DNA of 64,000 nucleotides from Desulfuromusa sp. (GCA_016744675.1 JADGDX010000014.1:1-64000); one strand, 5' to 3'. Positions 53,979 through 63,311 are shown, counted from the first letter of the stretch. A program made the numbers and translations. Notes: generated by a model not told the origin, from the sequence alone.

Positions 53979-54713
53979 ATGAAAGAGCGTCTTGACAAAT
54001 TATTGGTACAACGTGGTCTTGTTGTTTCTCGCGATCGTGCCCAAGCTTTAATTTTGGCTGGCAAGGTCGTGGTTGACGATCATCGTGTTGATAAAGCTGG
54101 TGTTAAGGTCGAGGAAGATGCTGATTTGCGTTTAAAGGGTGATGATATCCCATATGTTTCACGCGGTGGGTTAAAGCTTGAAAAAGCACTTCAGGACTTT
54201 TCTGTTGATGTTCAAGGGATAGTCGCTCTTGATGTTGGAGCTTCTACTGGTGGCTTCAGTGATTGTCTTTTGCAGCATGGAGCAAAAAAAGTTTACGCGG
54301 TCGATGTCGGCTACGGGCAACTGGCTTGGAGTCTTCGTAAGGATTCACGAATTGTGAATCTGGAGCGCTGTAATATCCGCCACCTCCAAAGTGACGCGTT
54401 AGAAGATATTCCTGCTTTAGCTGTTATTGACGCATCTTTTATTTCTCTAGCAAAAGTATTACCCAATACTTTGAATCTTCTTTCCGAGGATGCCGACATT
54501 ATTGCTTTGATCAAGCCACAATTTGAGGTTGGTAAAGGGCAAGTTGGAAAAGGCGGTGTCGTCAAAGATCAAAAATTGCATGAACTTGTCGTTGCTGATG
54601 TTTGTCAATTGGGCATAGACCTTAATTGTCAGGTTCTCGGCACTTCTGAGAGTCCGATACTCGGACCAAAGGGGAATCGTGAATTTCTTATCCATCTGAA
54701 GAAGCTCTCCTGA
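53979..54713 (+). CDS. TlyA-family RNA methyltransferase
   Basis: A 244-residue TlyA/hemolysin-A-like protein: N-terminal S4 RNA-binding domain (about 1-60, ERLDKLLVQRGLVVSRDRAQ) and FtsJ-like methyltransferase (ALDVGASTGGFSDCLLQHG near residue 85; IKPQFEVG). It 2'-O-methylates ribosomal RNA, by family knowledge. The start MKERLDKLL matches family members; four residues earlier another ATG (53967) is in frame and no good ribosome site decides. Older 'hemolysin' labels are misleading. Confidence 0.92.
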   Translation: MKERLDKLLVQRGLVVSRDRAQALILAGKVVVDDHRVDKAGVKVEEDADLRLKGDDIPYVSRGGLKLEKALQDFSVDVQGIVALDVGASTGGFSDCLLQHGAKKVYAVDVGYGQLAWSLRKDSRIVNLERCNIRHLQSDALEDIPALAVIDASFISLAKVLPNTLNLLSEDADIIALIKPQFEVGKGQVGKGGVVKDQKLHELVVADVCQLGIDLNCQVLGTSESPILGPKGNREFLIHLKKLS

Positions 54714-54806
54714 GTTTCATCAAAGTGTTTAATTATTAGTATTTTTGTTTGGTGATTTGTTAAGATTTATATAGCCCTTCTGATACTGATGTTAGGAGTT
54801 ATGTTC

Positions 54807-55154
54807 ATGTCCATTGATTGTTTGTTTTGTAAAATAATCGCTGGTGAGATACCGGCTAAAATGTTCTACGAGGATGATCTTCTCATCGCTTTTGCTGATA
54901 TTGACCCACAAGCACCCCATCATTTTTTAATTGTTCCTAGAAAGCATATTTGTACGGCTCTTGATCTAACGCCTGAAGACAATGAACTGATAGGTCATGT
55001 TTATCAGGTTGCTGGTAAAATAGCGCGAGACTTAGGTATTGATGAAGATGGTTTCAGGGTTGTGAATAACTGTAATGAGGCGGGAGGACAAACGGTCTGG
55101 CATATCCATTTCCACTTTTTGGCTGGACGCAATCTTACCTGGCCTCCTGGATAG
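54807..55154 (+). CDS. HIT-family nucleotide-binding protein
   Basis: A 115-residue HIT protein with the triad HIHFHFL near residue 100 and CLFCKIIAGEIPAK at the N-terminus (HINT-type). It probably hydrolyses AMP conjugates. ATG 54807 (MSIDCLFCKI) is chosen: AGGAG at 54794-54798 is eight bases away, whereas ATG 54801 is too near and 54789 too far upstream. It precedes the RSH-family gene by 14 bases. Confidence 0.93.
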   Translation: MSIDCLFCKIIAGEIPAKMFYEDDLLIAFADIDPQAPHHFLIVPRKHICTALDLTPEDNELIGHVYQVAGKIARDLGIDEDGFRVVNNCNEAGGQTVWHIHFHFLAGRNLTWPPG

Positions 55155-55168
55155 ACTGAGAAGGTTTT

Positions 55169-56599
55169 ATGGGAAAATTTGACAGCCAAACAGAGCAACG
55201 CCTGATGTCCGATATTATGGAACTTCTGGTGACTCATTATGGTGCTGAATTATCGGAAGATGAATTAGACCATGAAATAGATCGGGTTGAGCTGGCTTTG
55301 AAGGATGCTCGTTCTTCGCATCAGGGACAGGTTCGTAAATCGGGTGAACCCTATATTTTTCATCCACTGCGAGTCACCCATTTGGCTGCTCGTCACTGGA
55401 TGGATTTTCCTTCTATTATTGCAGCTCTTCTTCATGATGTTGTTGAGGACACTCCTGTGACTCTCACCGATGTTGAAAAGAAATATGGTCACGAAGTTGC
55501 TCATCTGGTTGATGGATTAACCAAGGTGACCTCAGAAATTATGACCCGCGATGACCTTAAAAAGGAAACATATCGAAAAACTTTGTTGGTTGCTATTGAT
55601 GATATCAGGGTTCTTTGCCTAAAGTTTTGGGATCGTATTGACAACCTCCGAACTATTGATGCTCTACCCCAACATAAACAAAAGCTCATTGCTGAAGAAA
55701 CTCGGGTGTTTTATGTTCCTTTGGCTCAACATTTAGGTATGGGTTATGTCGCAACAGAGCTTGAATCCCTCTCTTATTCGGTCCTTTATCCTCGCAGAGC
55801 GAATAGTTATGGTGAAGCGATTGCAGTGCAGAAAGAAGAAAACGATGATTTTTTGCGTAAGGTCCGTGCGCGTATTATTAATACCTGTGAGCAGCAGAAG
55901 CTTGATGTCCTAGTGAAAGATCGCTGGAGGCCCTTTTCTGTGGCCTCAGCTCAAAGAAGACAACGTGGTTTTGCTTCTCTTTTCACCTTGGAGGTTCAGG
56001 TTAACCGTCTTATGGATGCTTATCTGTTTTTAGGCATCTTGCATGGTTTATTTCCTCCAATACCAGGTAAATTGCGAGATCATCTTAATCTCACTTCGCA
56101 GCATGGATACCAAGCGTTAAAGACGACGGTTCAGGCTGGTGAACAACGTTTGCGGGTTGAAATAACGACCAGAAAGTTGACCCGCTTCAACGAATCTGGT
56201 GTTCTTGCCCCAGGATTTAAGTTTCGTCATGAAAACTTTCGTGACCTGATAAAATCCCTGATGGAAGGGGAATCTGCGTTTGATACTGAATCGATGCGTT
56301 TAGCTTCGGCAACAATTCAGGTTTATACACCAGAAGGGGAGGTCAGGACGTTACCTGAGGGAAGTAGTGTCCTTGATTTTGCTTTTGATATACATGATTC
56401 ACTTGGTTTGCATGCACGCCGTGGCATGATTAATGGGCGGACCCGACAACTTAAAACCCGCTTACTTGATGGTGATCAGGTTTTAGTTGAAACGGCTGAG
56501 AAATCAGAAGTTTTGCCTAAATGGTTGGAATGGGCAGTAACACCTCGCGCCCGAAACAGTATACGTCGATACCTGCGCAACAAAATCAGGGCTTCGTGA
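55169..56599 (+). CDS. RSH-family protein: HD hydrolase, degenerate synthetase, TGS
   Basis: A 476-residue RelA/SpoT homolog. The HD hydrolase (about 30-190) keeps the metal residues: FHPLRV, LLHDVVEDTP and FWDRIDN. The synthetase region (about 235-370) keeps only the PIPGKLRDHLN...HGYQALKTTV block; the RPKxxYSI pattern is RWRPFSVAS, the YDVRA Asp region is LEVQVN, and EVQIRT is RVEITTR, so catalytic residues look lost. A TGS domain (about 385-450) ends it; the ACT domain is missing. It is predicted to degrade but not to make (p)ppGpp, or to act on another nucleotide. Confidence 0.85.
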   Translation: MGKFDSQTEQRLMSDIMELLVTHYGAELSEDELDHEIDRVELALKDARSSHQGQVRKSGEPYIFHPLRVTHLAARHWMDFPSIIAALLHDVVEDTPVTLTDVEKKYGHEVAHLVDGLTKVTSEIMTRDDLKKETYRKTLLVAIDDIRVLCLKFWDRIDNLRTIDALPQHKQKLIAEETRVFYVPLAQHLGMGYVATELESLSYSVLYPRRANSYGEAIAVQKEENDDFLRKVRARIINTCEQQKLDVLVKDRWRPFSVASAQRRQRGFASLFTLEVQVNRLMDAYLFLGILHGLFPPIPGKLRDHLNLTSQHGYQALKTTVQAGEQRLRVEITTRKLTRFNESGVLAPGFKFRHENFRDLIKSLMEGESAFDTESMRLASATIQVYTPEGEVRTLPEGSSVLDFAFDIHDSLGLHARRGMINGRTRQLKTRLLDGDQVLVETAEKSEVLPKWLEWAVTPRARNSIRRYLRNKIRAS

Positions 56600-56616
56600 T
56601 TAAAGTAGGAGCATCT

Positions 56617-57669
56617 ATGTTGAAAAAACTTTTGACGCTGGGGCTTTCATTCGTCCTGTTAACGACTACAATCAGTTACGTTTATGCCCAACAAGTCAAC
56701 GCTTTTATCTATCATCGTTTCGGTGAAAGTCGCTACCCTTCGACCAATATTTCAGCTGAATTTTTTACCCAACAGCTCCAATATATCAAAGATAAAAAAA
56801 TCCAAGTTATCTCACTTGAAGATGTTGCGAAACTTCTCAAAAATGATGAACCGCTTCCTGATCACGCTGTTTCTTTTTGTGTTGACGATGCCTTTCGTTC
56901 TTTTTATGACGTTGGAATGCCAATCATCCGACGTCTTGATATCCCCGTAACCTTATTTGTTAATACCGATGCTGTCGGGACTTCTGGCTATTTGACTTGG
57001 GATGAACTCAGGGAACTATCGGCAGAGGGGGTTGAAATTGCAAACCATACTGCGACACACGCATATCTGGTTGAATTGCAGGAGGGTGAGACTTATTCGC
57101 AGTGGCAGGAGCGTATTGTTGCTGATATTGAAAAAGCTCAACAGCGGCTTCAAAAACATCTAGGATTTAAACCAACCTTATTTACTTATCCCTTTGGTGA
57201 GTATTCAGCAGCGATTGTCGATATCGTAAAAGACCTTGGTTTTATGGCTGCATTCGCGCAACAGTCCGGTGTAATTCATCCACAACATAATCGTTTTATT
57301 TTGCCCCGTTTTCCTATGGGTGGACCCTTTGCGACTCTTGATAGTTTTAAAACGAAATTGAAGATGAAACCGCTACTGGTGACCAATGAAGACTCTTTTG
57401 ACCCTGTGATTGATGAAAATCCACCTGTTCTAAGAATTAAGATCTCTGGAAAGCAAGTTAATCAGGAGCGTTTTAATTGTTTTGTACAGGGTGAAAATAG
57501 CTGTCGAGTTGTCAGTGGTGATGATGGTTGGTATGAGGTCATTGCAGAGAATCCTTTGTCTGGGCGACGTAATAAATATACCCTGACATTGCAGAACAAA
57601 GAAAATGACTGGCTTTGGTATAGTCATCCTTGGATAAATGCCAAAAATCCTGCACGAGTTAAGCAGTAA
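56617..57669 (+). CDS. Polysaccharide deacetylase family protein
   Basis: A 350-residue secreted NodB-domain (CE4) protein. The signal peptide ends near VYAQ. Metal motifs are FCVDDAFRSFY (the Asp pair, near residue 88) and NHTATHAYL (near 145), then FTYPFGEYS. A beta-rich C-terminal domain of about 90 residues follows. It removes acetyl groups from a cell-wall or exopolysaccharide. ATG 56617 with TAGGAGC upstream is chosen rather than an earlier in-frame start that would overlap the preceding gene by 79 bases. Confidence 0.9.
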   Translation: MLKKLLTLGLSFVLLTTTISYVYAQQVNAFIYHRFGESRYPSTNISAEFFTQQLQYIKDKKIQVISLEDVAKLLKNDEPLPDHAVSFCVDDAFRSFYDVGMPIIRRLDIPVTLFVNTDAVGTSGYLTWDELRELSAEGVEIANHTATHAYLVELQEGETYSQWQERIVADIEKAQQRLQKHLGFKPTLFTYPFGEYSAAIVDIVKDLGFMAAFAQQSGVIHPQHNRFILPRFPMGGPFATLDSFKTKLKMKPLLVTNEDSFDPVIDENPPVLRIKISGKQVNQERFNCFVQGENSCRVVSGDDGWYEVIAENPLSGRRNKYTLTLQNKENDWLWYSHPWINAKNPARVKQ

Positions 57670-57705
57670 AGAAAAAATCTGTTCCGAGCTATTCAGTTGT
57701 TAAAA

Positions 57706-58611
57706 TTAAATATTAAAGGGGCGGAGCTTTGCACTGGCAAATCGATTTAATTGATTGGTGCGAATCATTGCCTTCAGCTCTTTGATATAATCTTCACCGC
57801 GGATTGAATAGCGCATGAGTCCTTCAGCTAGTTCTATTCCTTCAGGTTTTTGTCCCGATGTTCGAATTTTAGAGCGAAGGTTTCGGAGTTGATTGTAGGC
57901 AGAATGTGTATTTAAATTGCGTAGATAGGATCGAACTGAGTCGTAAACCGTTGAAAACTTCTGAACTTCATAAGTTTCGCCTGCAGGTCGACCTTCGGGG
58001 ATGATTCCTTGACCTGGAATAAAAGTCCATTGCCCGAATAAATTGTTAGCGACGCGGGAAAAACGTGACGTGCCCCATGCCGATTCGTTGGCCGCTTGAG
58101 CTAATGCCAAATCTGCAGGGATAAGGTCAACTCTGTGTAAAAGCTTTTGAATTGTTAACTCAGGGCGTACTTCATCCAATTTAACTTTGTAACGCTTGGA
58201 TAATGTTTTTAATGTTTGGATCTGAGACTCGTCAAGCCTGTTGATAGAGACCAAGGTTTGATTGATTTTAAGTAGTTGGTCTCGCTCGCCACGGATTTCA
58301 TCATTTGCTAACAATATCATTGGCAGCAAGGATTTGAAGAAAATTGATTTACGTAGTTTTGTGGAGCGAATTTTATCAAGGTCTGTAGGGAGATTCTCTA
58401 AAATCAGCGGAGGAACCCCGTTTTCAAGAGTATCGATTTGATAACTATATGTTAGAAATTCTGATTCAAGATCAATATGTGAATCCTGTCCGATGATTTG
58501 AATTTCTGGCCCCTCATAAGTTGGGGTGTTAGAGTCTGTGTGTCCAGCTAACAGAAAACAACAACCGAAAAGACATGGCAAGATTATTTTATTTAGAATT
58601 GTTTTTATCAT
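57706..58611 (-). CDS. Bax-like glucosaminidase-domain protein
   Basis: A 301-residue secreted protein (signal peptide, then an acidic stretch) with a glucosaminidase domain like E. coli Bax: LALAQAANESAWGTSRFSRVANNLFGQWTF (about 165-195) holds the catalytic Glu. It probably cleaves peptidoglycan. The 90 residues before the domain are helical and charged. It is convergent with the deacetylase gene, both plausibly acting on cell-wall glycans, though not co-transcribed. Confidence 0.87.
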   Translation of the reverse strand: MIKTILNKIILPCLFGCCFLLAGHTDSNTPTYEGPEIQIIGQDSHIDLESEFLTYSYQIDTLENGVPPLILENLPTDLDKIRSTKLRKSIFFKSLLPMILLANDEIRGERDQLLKINQTLVSINRLDESQIQTLKTLSKRYKVKLDEVRPELTIQKLLHRVDLIPADLALAQAANESAWGTSRFSRVANNLFGQWTFIPGQGIIPEGRPAGETYEVQKFSTVYDSVRSYLRNLNTHSAYNQLRNLRSKIRTSGQKPEGIELAEGLMRYSIRGEDYIKELKAMIRTNQLNRFASAKLRPFNI

Positions 58612-58769
58612 AGTTTTTAAAGCCAGTATTGTTATTTAGAACGATCTGTTAAGTGTCGGGACTTTATATAGACAACTCTGATTTAAGTCAACTCAAGTAT
58701 GGTTAAAATTCCTTATTTTTCAGGGGCTTTGGGTTGCTTATCGATAATTAACCTTTAATGGAGAGACCC

Positions 58770-59189
58770 TTGAAATCATTCAGAAAAGAACTCTGGTTTG
58801 ATGTTGAAAATAGAAGAGATTTCATAAATATTACCGATTATGTTAACGATTGTTTGTTTGAAAGTGGAGTCCAGGAGGGGCTCTTGTTGTGTAATGCAAT
58901 GCATATTACAGCGTCAGTTTTTATCAATGATGACGAATCCGGATTGCATCACGATTATGAGCGATGGTTAGAAGACCTTGCTCCTCATGAACCGTTGAGT
59001 CATTACCGACATAATGATACGGGTGAAGACAATGGAGACGCGCATTTGAAAAGAATGGTCATGGGGAGAGAAGTTGTTGTCGCCGTGACAAAAGGAAAAC
59101 TTGATTTTGGTCCTTGGGAGCAGATTTTTTATGGGGAGTTTGATGGTCATAGAAAAAAGCGTGTCCTTGTGAAAATCATAGGTGAATAA
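58770..59189 (+). CDS. yjbQ: YjbQ-family protein
   Basis: A 139-residue YjbQ/UPF0047 protein, sometimes called secondary thiamine-phosphate synthase. Family motifs are all present: [15 protein letters not shown], the HxxDY histidine (HHDYERWLE), [15 protein letters not shown] and [13 protein letters not shown]. The start is taken as TTG 58770 ([11 protein letters not shown]), which matches family N-termini and has GGAGAG in front; the ATG at 58758 lacks a ribosome site. Its real job is unsettled. Confidence 0.88.
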   Translation: MKSFRKELWFDVENRRDFINITDYVNDCLFESGVQEGLLLCNAMHITASVFINDDESGLHHDYERWLEDLAPHEPLSHYRHNDTGEDNGDAHLKRMVMGREVVVAVTKGKLDFGPWEQIFYGEFDGHRKKRVLVKIIGE

Positions 59190-59288
59190 TTCCATTCAGA
59201 TTATGTTTACATTTACCTAACATTACGATTTTGATAGAATAGTTTTTTTATAGTTGCTATTCATTTTTTTGCGAAATAGGAGGATATT

Positions 59289-59765
59289 ATGAGTTTAGAG
59301 GATGGTGTTTGTTATACATACGAGGCTGCACTCGAAAAGGCCATTGAAATGGAAGAAGAAGGTTTCAGAAATTATCTTCATGCTATTTCAGTTGTGACAG
59401 ACAGGCAAGCTAAGGCGATTCTTCGCGAAGCCGCTATTGAAGAGCTAGATCATAAACAAAAGCTAGAGATGGCATTGCTGGATGGTCATGATAAGGATGC
59501 TGCTCAATTGCATCAAGAAATTCCTTCAATGAATTTAAGCTATGTTTTCGAGCAAAAAGAAATTGCTCCGGATGCTGATGCAAGAACGGCTTTGGCCCAT
59601 GCTATTTTCTTAGAAAAATGTGCTGTTGATTTTTATAAAAGATTGATGTCGGGTTGTGAGGGAGCACCGATGGCGAGTTTGTTTAAACGTCTTCTTGCCG
59701 ATGAAACCCGTCACCTTAGCGAGCTTGAAAATTTTTATGAGAAATATTTTTTGACTGAAAATTAA
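59289..59765 (+). CDS. Ferritin-like/rubrerythrin-type protein
   Basis: A 158-residue four-helix ferritin-like protein of the rubrerythrin group without a rubredoxin domain. The metal-binding helices show EMEEEGFRNY, EAAIEELDHKQK, FLEKCAVDFYK and ADETRHLSELENFYEKYF (Glu and ExxH pairs). It may store iron or reduce peroxide, common in anaerobes. A good AGGAGG precedes the start and a strong terminator follows. Confidence 0.88.
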   Translation: MSLEDGVCYTYEAALEKAIEMEEEGFRNYLHAISVVTDRQAKAILREAAIEELDHKQKLEMALLDGHDKDAAQLHQEIPSMNLSYVFEQKEIAPDADARTALAHAIFLEKCAVDFYKRLMSGCEGAPMASLFKRLLADETRHLSELENFYEKYFLTEN

Positions 59766-59790
59766 TAGACTTTACAATTTCTAGTATCTA

Positions 59791-59823
59791 AAGGGCCTTT
59801 CTTTTTTGAAAGGCCCTTTTTTT
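59791..59823 (+). terminator. Rho-independent terminator
   Basis: AAGGGCCTTTC (59791-59801) pairs with GAAAGGCCCTT (59808-59818), then a T-run. It ends the ferritin-like gene. Confidence 0.92.
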
Positions 59824-59920
59824 GTTTATAAAGTTTTTTATCGAGAAAAGTATTGTTTGGTTGAAATAATAAAATTATTTGCTATATTAATAGAACGTTG
59901 TTTGTTTGTGGAGTGTCTAT

Positions 59921-60139
59921 ATGGATATTGACATTGTTAAGGGATTATTTGCTATTTATGTTGTCGGAGTTTCGCTTCTTCGTCTGATGGACGAAAATGA
60001 ATTTTTCCGTTTGACCGCTATGAAAAAAATATGGGGACGCAGTTACGGTCTGATGATTCATTTTCTAACAAATGTCATCATTCCTATGTTGTTTGCCCTA
60101 TTTTTCTTTTGTCGGGGGATTTTGACAATAGCCCTATAA
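59921..60139 (+). CDS. Small membrane protein of unknown function
   Basis: A 72-residue protein that I do not recognise, with two likely membrane helices (about 8-22 and 45-68) joined by a basic loop (RLTAMKKIWGRSYG). It is preceded by GGAG seven bases before ATG 59921; an earlier TTG (59906) is less likely. It lies alone between the ferritin-like gene and htpG. It looks like a small membrane-anchored protein; no function can be given. Confidence 0.6.
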   Translation: MDIDIVKGLFAIYVVGVSLLRLMDENEFFRLTAMKKIWGRSYGLMIHFLTNVIIPMLFALFFFCRGILTIAL

Positions 60140-60299
60140 CTATATTGTTTTTGTTTGTTTGGCTTGCCAGCTGTTTTAAAACCTACCTTTTATCTTTATA
60201 AGTCATTCATGCTTATATCTTAAGAAACTGACTTTCTTTGCTGATCTTTTCGATACATCTTTTGTCTCTCGGAAATATTATAGAAATCCTCCCTTTTTC

Positions 60300-60328
60300 T
60301 TGACAAAAACGTCCTAACTTTTTATCTT
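60300..60328 (+). promoter_or_regulatory. Probable sigma-70 promoter of htpG
   Basis: TTGACA (60300-60305) and TATCTT (60323-60328) are 17 bases apart, about 44 bases before the htpG start. No sigma-32 consensus or CIRCE element was seen. Confidence 0.6.
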
Positions 60329-60371
60329 TCTTTGCTCAAATTAATCAATACCTAAAAGGAGAACATAAATA

Positions 60372-62210
60372 ATGTCTGAAGAGCTTAAAAAAGAAGAGGG
60401 TAGTATTTCTATCCATACGGAAAATATTTTTCCAATTATAAAAAAATGGCTGTATAGCGATAAAGATATTTTCCTCCGTGAATTGGTTTCTAATGCTGTT
60501 GATGCCATTCATAAATTGCAGAATATAAATTTGATGGAGGGTTTAAAGCTTGCTGATGAATATAAAGTCGATATTCATATTGATAAAGAAGCTGGAACTC
60601 TGACTGTTGCCGATAACGGCATTGGAATGACAGCTGAAGAGGTACGAAAATATATTAATCAGGTTGCTTTTTCTTCTGCTGAAGATTTTGTTGAAAGATT
60701 CAAAGATCTTGAGGATAAAAACCAGATTATTGGTCATTTTGGGCTCGGTTTTTATTCAAGTTTTATGGTCGCTGAAACTGTCGAAATTCGAACTCTGTCT
60801 TATCAGAAAGATGTCGAGGCTGTTCATTGGCGTTGTGAGGGGACAACGAATTATAGCATTGAAGCAACAGATAAAAAGGAACGAGGGACTGAGATCATTC
60901 TTCATCTGAATGACGATGAGAAGGAATTTCTTGAGACCGATGCTGTCAGTGAAGTATTGAAAAAGTTTTGTAACTTTCTTCCCGTATCAATAAATCTTGA
61001 AGGGGAAGTGATTAATGATAAAAACCCACTGTGGACGAAGAGTGCTTCTGAGATCAGTGATGATGAATACAAAGAGTTTTATCGTAAACTTTACCCTATG
61101 TCGGCAGACCCGTTGTTTTGGATCCATCTGAATATTGATTTTCCTTTCAACCTAAAGGGAATTGTCTATTTTCCACGTTTAACCAATGAGTTTGATGTGA
61201 CCAAGAGTCATATCAGCCTGTTTTGCAACCAGGTTTTTGTTTCTGATAATACCCCGGAATTGATTCCTGAATTCTTAACCCCACTTCAGGGATGCTTAGA
61301 TGCTCCCGACCTTCCTCTCAATGTTTCACGGAGTTATCTACAGAATGACCCGCAAGTTCGTAAAATTCGCGAAGTTATTAGCGGTCGTGTTGCTTCTAAG
61401 ATTGTTGATCTGGCAAAGAACGATCGTGAAGCATTTGAACCCATCTGGGAAGATATCCATTCTTTCGTCAAATACGGCATGATGCGTGAGGATAAGTTTT
61501 ATGAGAAGGTGAAGGATCAGGTTATTTATCATGCAACTGGTGATGATAAATATACAACTTTGCCTGATTACCTTGATCGCGCGAAAGAAAAACATGAAAA
61601 TAAAGTTTACTATTCAAATGATGAGGGAACACAAGCGACCTACCTCAAACTATTTAAGTCTCAAGGGATGGAAGCATTAATCCTTGATGCGATGATAGAT
61701 AATCATTTTATTCAGTTTCTTGAGTCTAAGAATACCGATTTGAAGTTTGAGCGGGTTGATTCTGATATTACCGAAAACTTGATCGAAGCGGATCCTAGCC
61801 AGAAGATTGTCGATGGTTCTGATAATAAAACTAAAGGCGATAAAATTGAAGAATTGTTTAAGGAAAACCTTGATATTAAAGGTTTGACGATTCGTATTGA
61901 GACCCTTAAGGACGATAGTGTCCCTGGAATGATTCTTTTGAACGAACAATCTCGACGTTTTAAAGAGATGACCAGTATGATGGGGCAGGGTGAAATGCCC
62001 GACATGTTTTCCGATCATACTTTGATGGTTAATACGGCTAGCCCTGCAGTTGATAAAGTGCTTAAGCTACAGGAAGATGGTGATACAGAATCGGTTGGAA
62101 TGTTGATTGATCAAATCTATGATCTAGCAATGTTGTCACACCAAGCCATTAGTAAGGAACGTATGGCTGGTTTTCTTGAGCGAAGCGGTAAGCTGCTCGG
62201 GATGATCTGA
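60372..62210 (+). CDS. htpG: Molecular chaperone HtpG (Hsp90)
   Basis: A 612-residue bacterial Hsp90. The N-terminal GHKL ATPase domain shows ELVSNAVDAIHKL, VADNGIGMT and GHFGLGFYSSFMVA; the middle domain keeps RSYLQNDP; the C-terminal dimerisation domain is complete. It uses ATP to remodel client proteins. AAGGAG precedes the start. It is monocistronic with its own promoter and terminator. The protein is slightly shorter than E. coli HtpG (624). Confidence 0.97.
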   Translation: MSEELKKEEGSISIHTENIFPIIKKWLYSDKDIFLRELVSNAVDAIHKLQNINLMEGLKLADEYKVDIHIDKEAGTLTVADNGIGMTAEEVRKYINQVAFSSAEDFVERFKDLEDKNQIIGHFGLGFYSSFMVAETVEIRTLSYQKDVEAVHWRCEGTTNYSIEATDKKERGTEIILHLNDDEKEFLETDAVSEVLKKFCNFLPVSINLEGEVINDKNPLWTKSASEISDDEYKEFYRKLYPMSADPLFWIHLNIDFPFNLKGIVYFPRLTNEFDVTKSHISLFCNQVFVSDNTPELIPEFLTPLQGCLDAPDLPLNVSRSYLQNDPQVRKIREVISGRVASKIVDLAKNDREAFEPIWEDIHSFVKYGMMREDKFYEKVKDQVIYHATGDDKYTTLPDYLDRAKEKHENKVYYSNDEGTQATYLKLFKSQGMEALILDAMIDNHFIQFLESKNTDLKFERVDSDITENLIEADPSQKIVDGSDNKTKGDKIEELFKENLDIKGLTIRIETLKDDSVPGMILLNEQSRRFKEMTSMMGQGEMPDMFSDHTLMVNTASPAVDKVLKLQEDGDTESVGMLIDQIYDLAMLSHQAISKERMAGFLERSGKLLGMI

Positions 62211-62278
62211 TGTCATGAGACCTTTCCGTTGCTGGAGAAGGTCACAAGTGGATCGATTTATATATTTATAGTTACAGG

Positions 62279-62305
62279 AAAGCCGGGCTAACGCCCGGCT
62301 TTTTA
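62279..62305. terminator. Bidirectional rho-independent terminator
   Basis: AGCCGGGC (62281-62288) pairs with GCCCGGCT (62293-62300), A residues on the left and T residues on the right; between convergent htpG and trmL. Confidence 0.92.
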
Positions 62306-62307
62306 TT

Positions 62308-62772
62308 TTAACGTGTCTGCCTTATGGCTTCGTAAAGAATGATTGCTGCAGAGTTTGCAAGGTTCAAACTTCGTACTGCTGAAGAGAAAATAGGAATCAG
62401 GATGGCTTGGTTGGCTTCTTCTTTAAGAAGATCTTCTGGAAGACCAAGGGTTTCTTTGCCAAAGACAAAAAAATCTCCGTGGCTATAATTGACGTCAGTG
62501 TAGCACTGCGTCGCTTTTTTGGATGTATACCAGAAACAACCCTGTGGAAATTCTTGCTGTAAATGTTGCAATGATTCCCAACGGTGTAATTTAACTTCCG
62601 ACCAATAGTCTAAACCTGCCCGTTTTAGGTGCTTATCATCGAGGGAAAAACCTAGTTTTCCAACAAGATGAAGGTGAGCGCCAGTCGCAGCGCAAAGCCG
62701 TCCTATATTCCCAGTGTTGGGTGGAATTTCAGGTTCTATCAGAACAATATGAAAGGGAGGTGTCGGTTCCAT
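62308..62772 (-). CDS. trmL: tRNA (cytidine(34)-2'-O)-methyltransferase
   Basis: A 154-residue SPOUT-family methylase for the wobble position of tRNA-Leu. Motifs: EIPPNTGNIGRLCAATGAHLH (N-terminal), FVFGKETLGLPEDLL and IPIFSSAVRSLNLANSAAI (knot). The fold is a trefoil-knot dimer. The start has no strong ribosome site. Convergent with htpG. Confidence 0.95.
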   Translation of the reverse strand: MEPTPPFHIVLIEPEIPPNTGNIGRLCAATGAHLHLVGKLGFSLDDKHLKRAGLDYWSEVKLHRWESLQHLQQEFPQGCFWYTSKKATQCYTDVNYSHGDFFVFGKETLGLPEDLLKEEANQAILIPIFSSAVRSLNLANSAAIILYEAIRQTR

Positions 62773-62816
62773 GGCGCGGAACTTAACATAATGGCTCGTC
62801 AGCAGAAAGATAGAAA

Positions 62817-63050
62817 TTAGACATGTGCAAATATTTCTGTTAGTTCGGTGGGGAAGGCCGGTTCATCTCCTCGCCGTTCGATTTCTACATAATTGTGCGT
62901 CGCGTTTTTACGAATCTCGCCAGACTCGATATTGACCCAACCATCTTTTCTTTTAAACTGGGTGATTTCAGCGCGTTCAATCATTCGTCCAAGCATAAAA
63001 TCTTTGACCATGTCATGACGGCCATTAGGGTATATCACAGAAATAAGCAT
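62817..63050 (-). CDS. GSU3473-like small protein
   Basis: A 77-residue protein resembling, as far as I can tell, small proteins frequent in Geobacter-like genomes (GSU3473 type). Conserved-looking elements are DMVKDFMLGRMIERAEITQF and WVNIESG. No signal peptide or catalytic motif. AGGAG precedes the ATG. Function unknown. Confidence 0.6.
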   Translation of the reverse strand: MLISVIYPNGRHDMVKDFMLGRMIERAEITQFKRKDGWVNIESGEIRKNATHNYVEIERRGDEPAFPTELTEIFAHV

Positions 63051-63272
63051 TGTGATTATTTCTCCTCAAATAGAAAAAAGTATGACCCCCATCCATTAGC
63101 TAATTAATGCAAAAAATGTGCTATTTATTAAGTATCTAATTATAAGTCGCTTTTTGTACTCAATTGATTAGTTGTCAGGATTTTTTACAGTGAATTGTTT
63201 AACGAAGTTTAGTGGGAATTGAATGGAGTTGAGTCTTATCTGATGTGTTCTTATGGTGAGACAATGATTTGT

Positions 63273-63311
63273 TTGCAACAGGTGACCCATTGTTATGGTC
63301 ACCTGTTGCAA
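63273..63311. terminator. Long perfect hairpin after sulfhydrylase gene
   Basis: TTGCAACAGGTGACC (63273-63287) pairs perfectly with GGTCACCTGTTGCAA (63297-63311), a 15-base stem and nine-base loop, ten bases beyond the stop. There is no T-run on either strand, so termination is probable but not certain. Confidence 0.5.

Noticed and set aside
60140..60371. Possible CIRCE or sigma-32 control of htpG
   Set aside because: Neither the TTAGCACTC inverted repeat nor a CTTGAA/CCCCAT pair is present; a plain TTGACA-17-TATCTT promoter explains the region.
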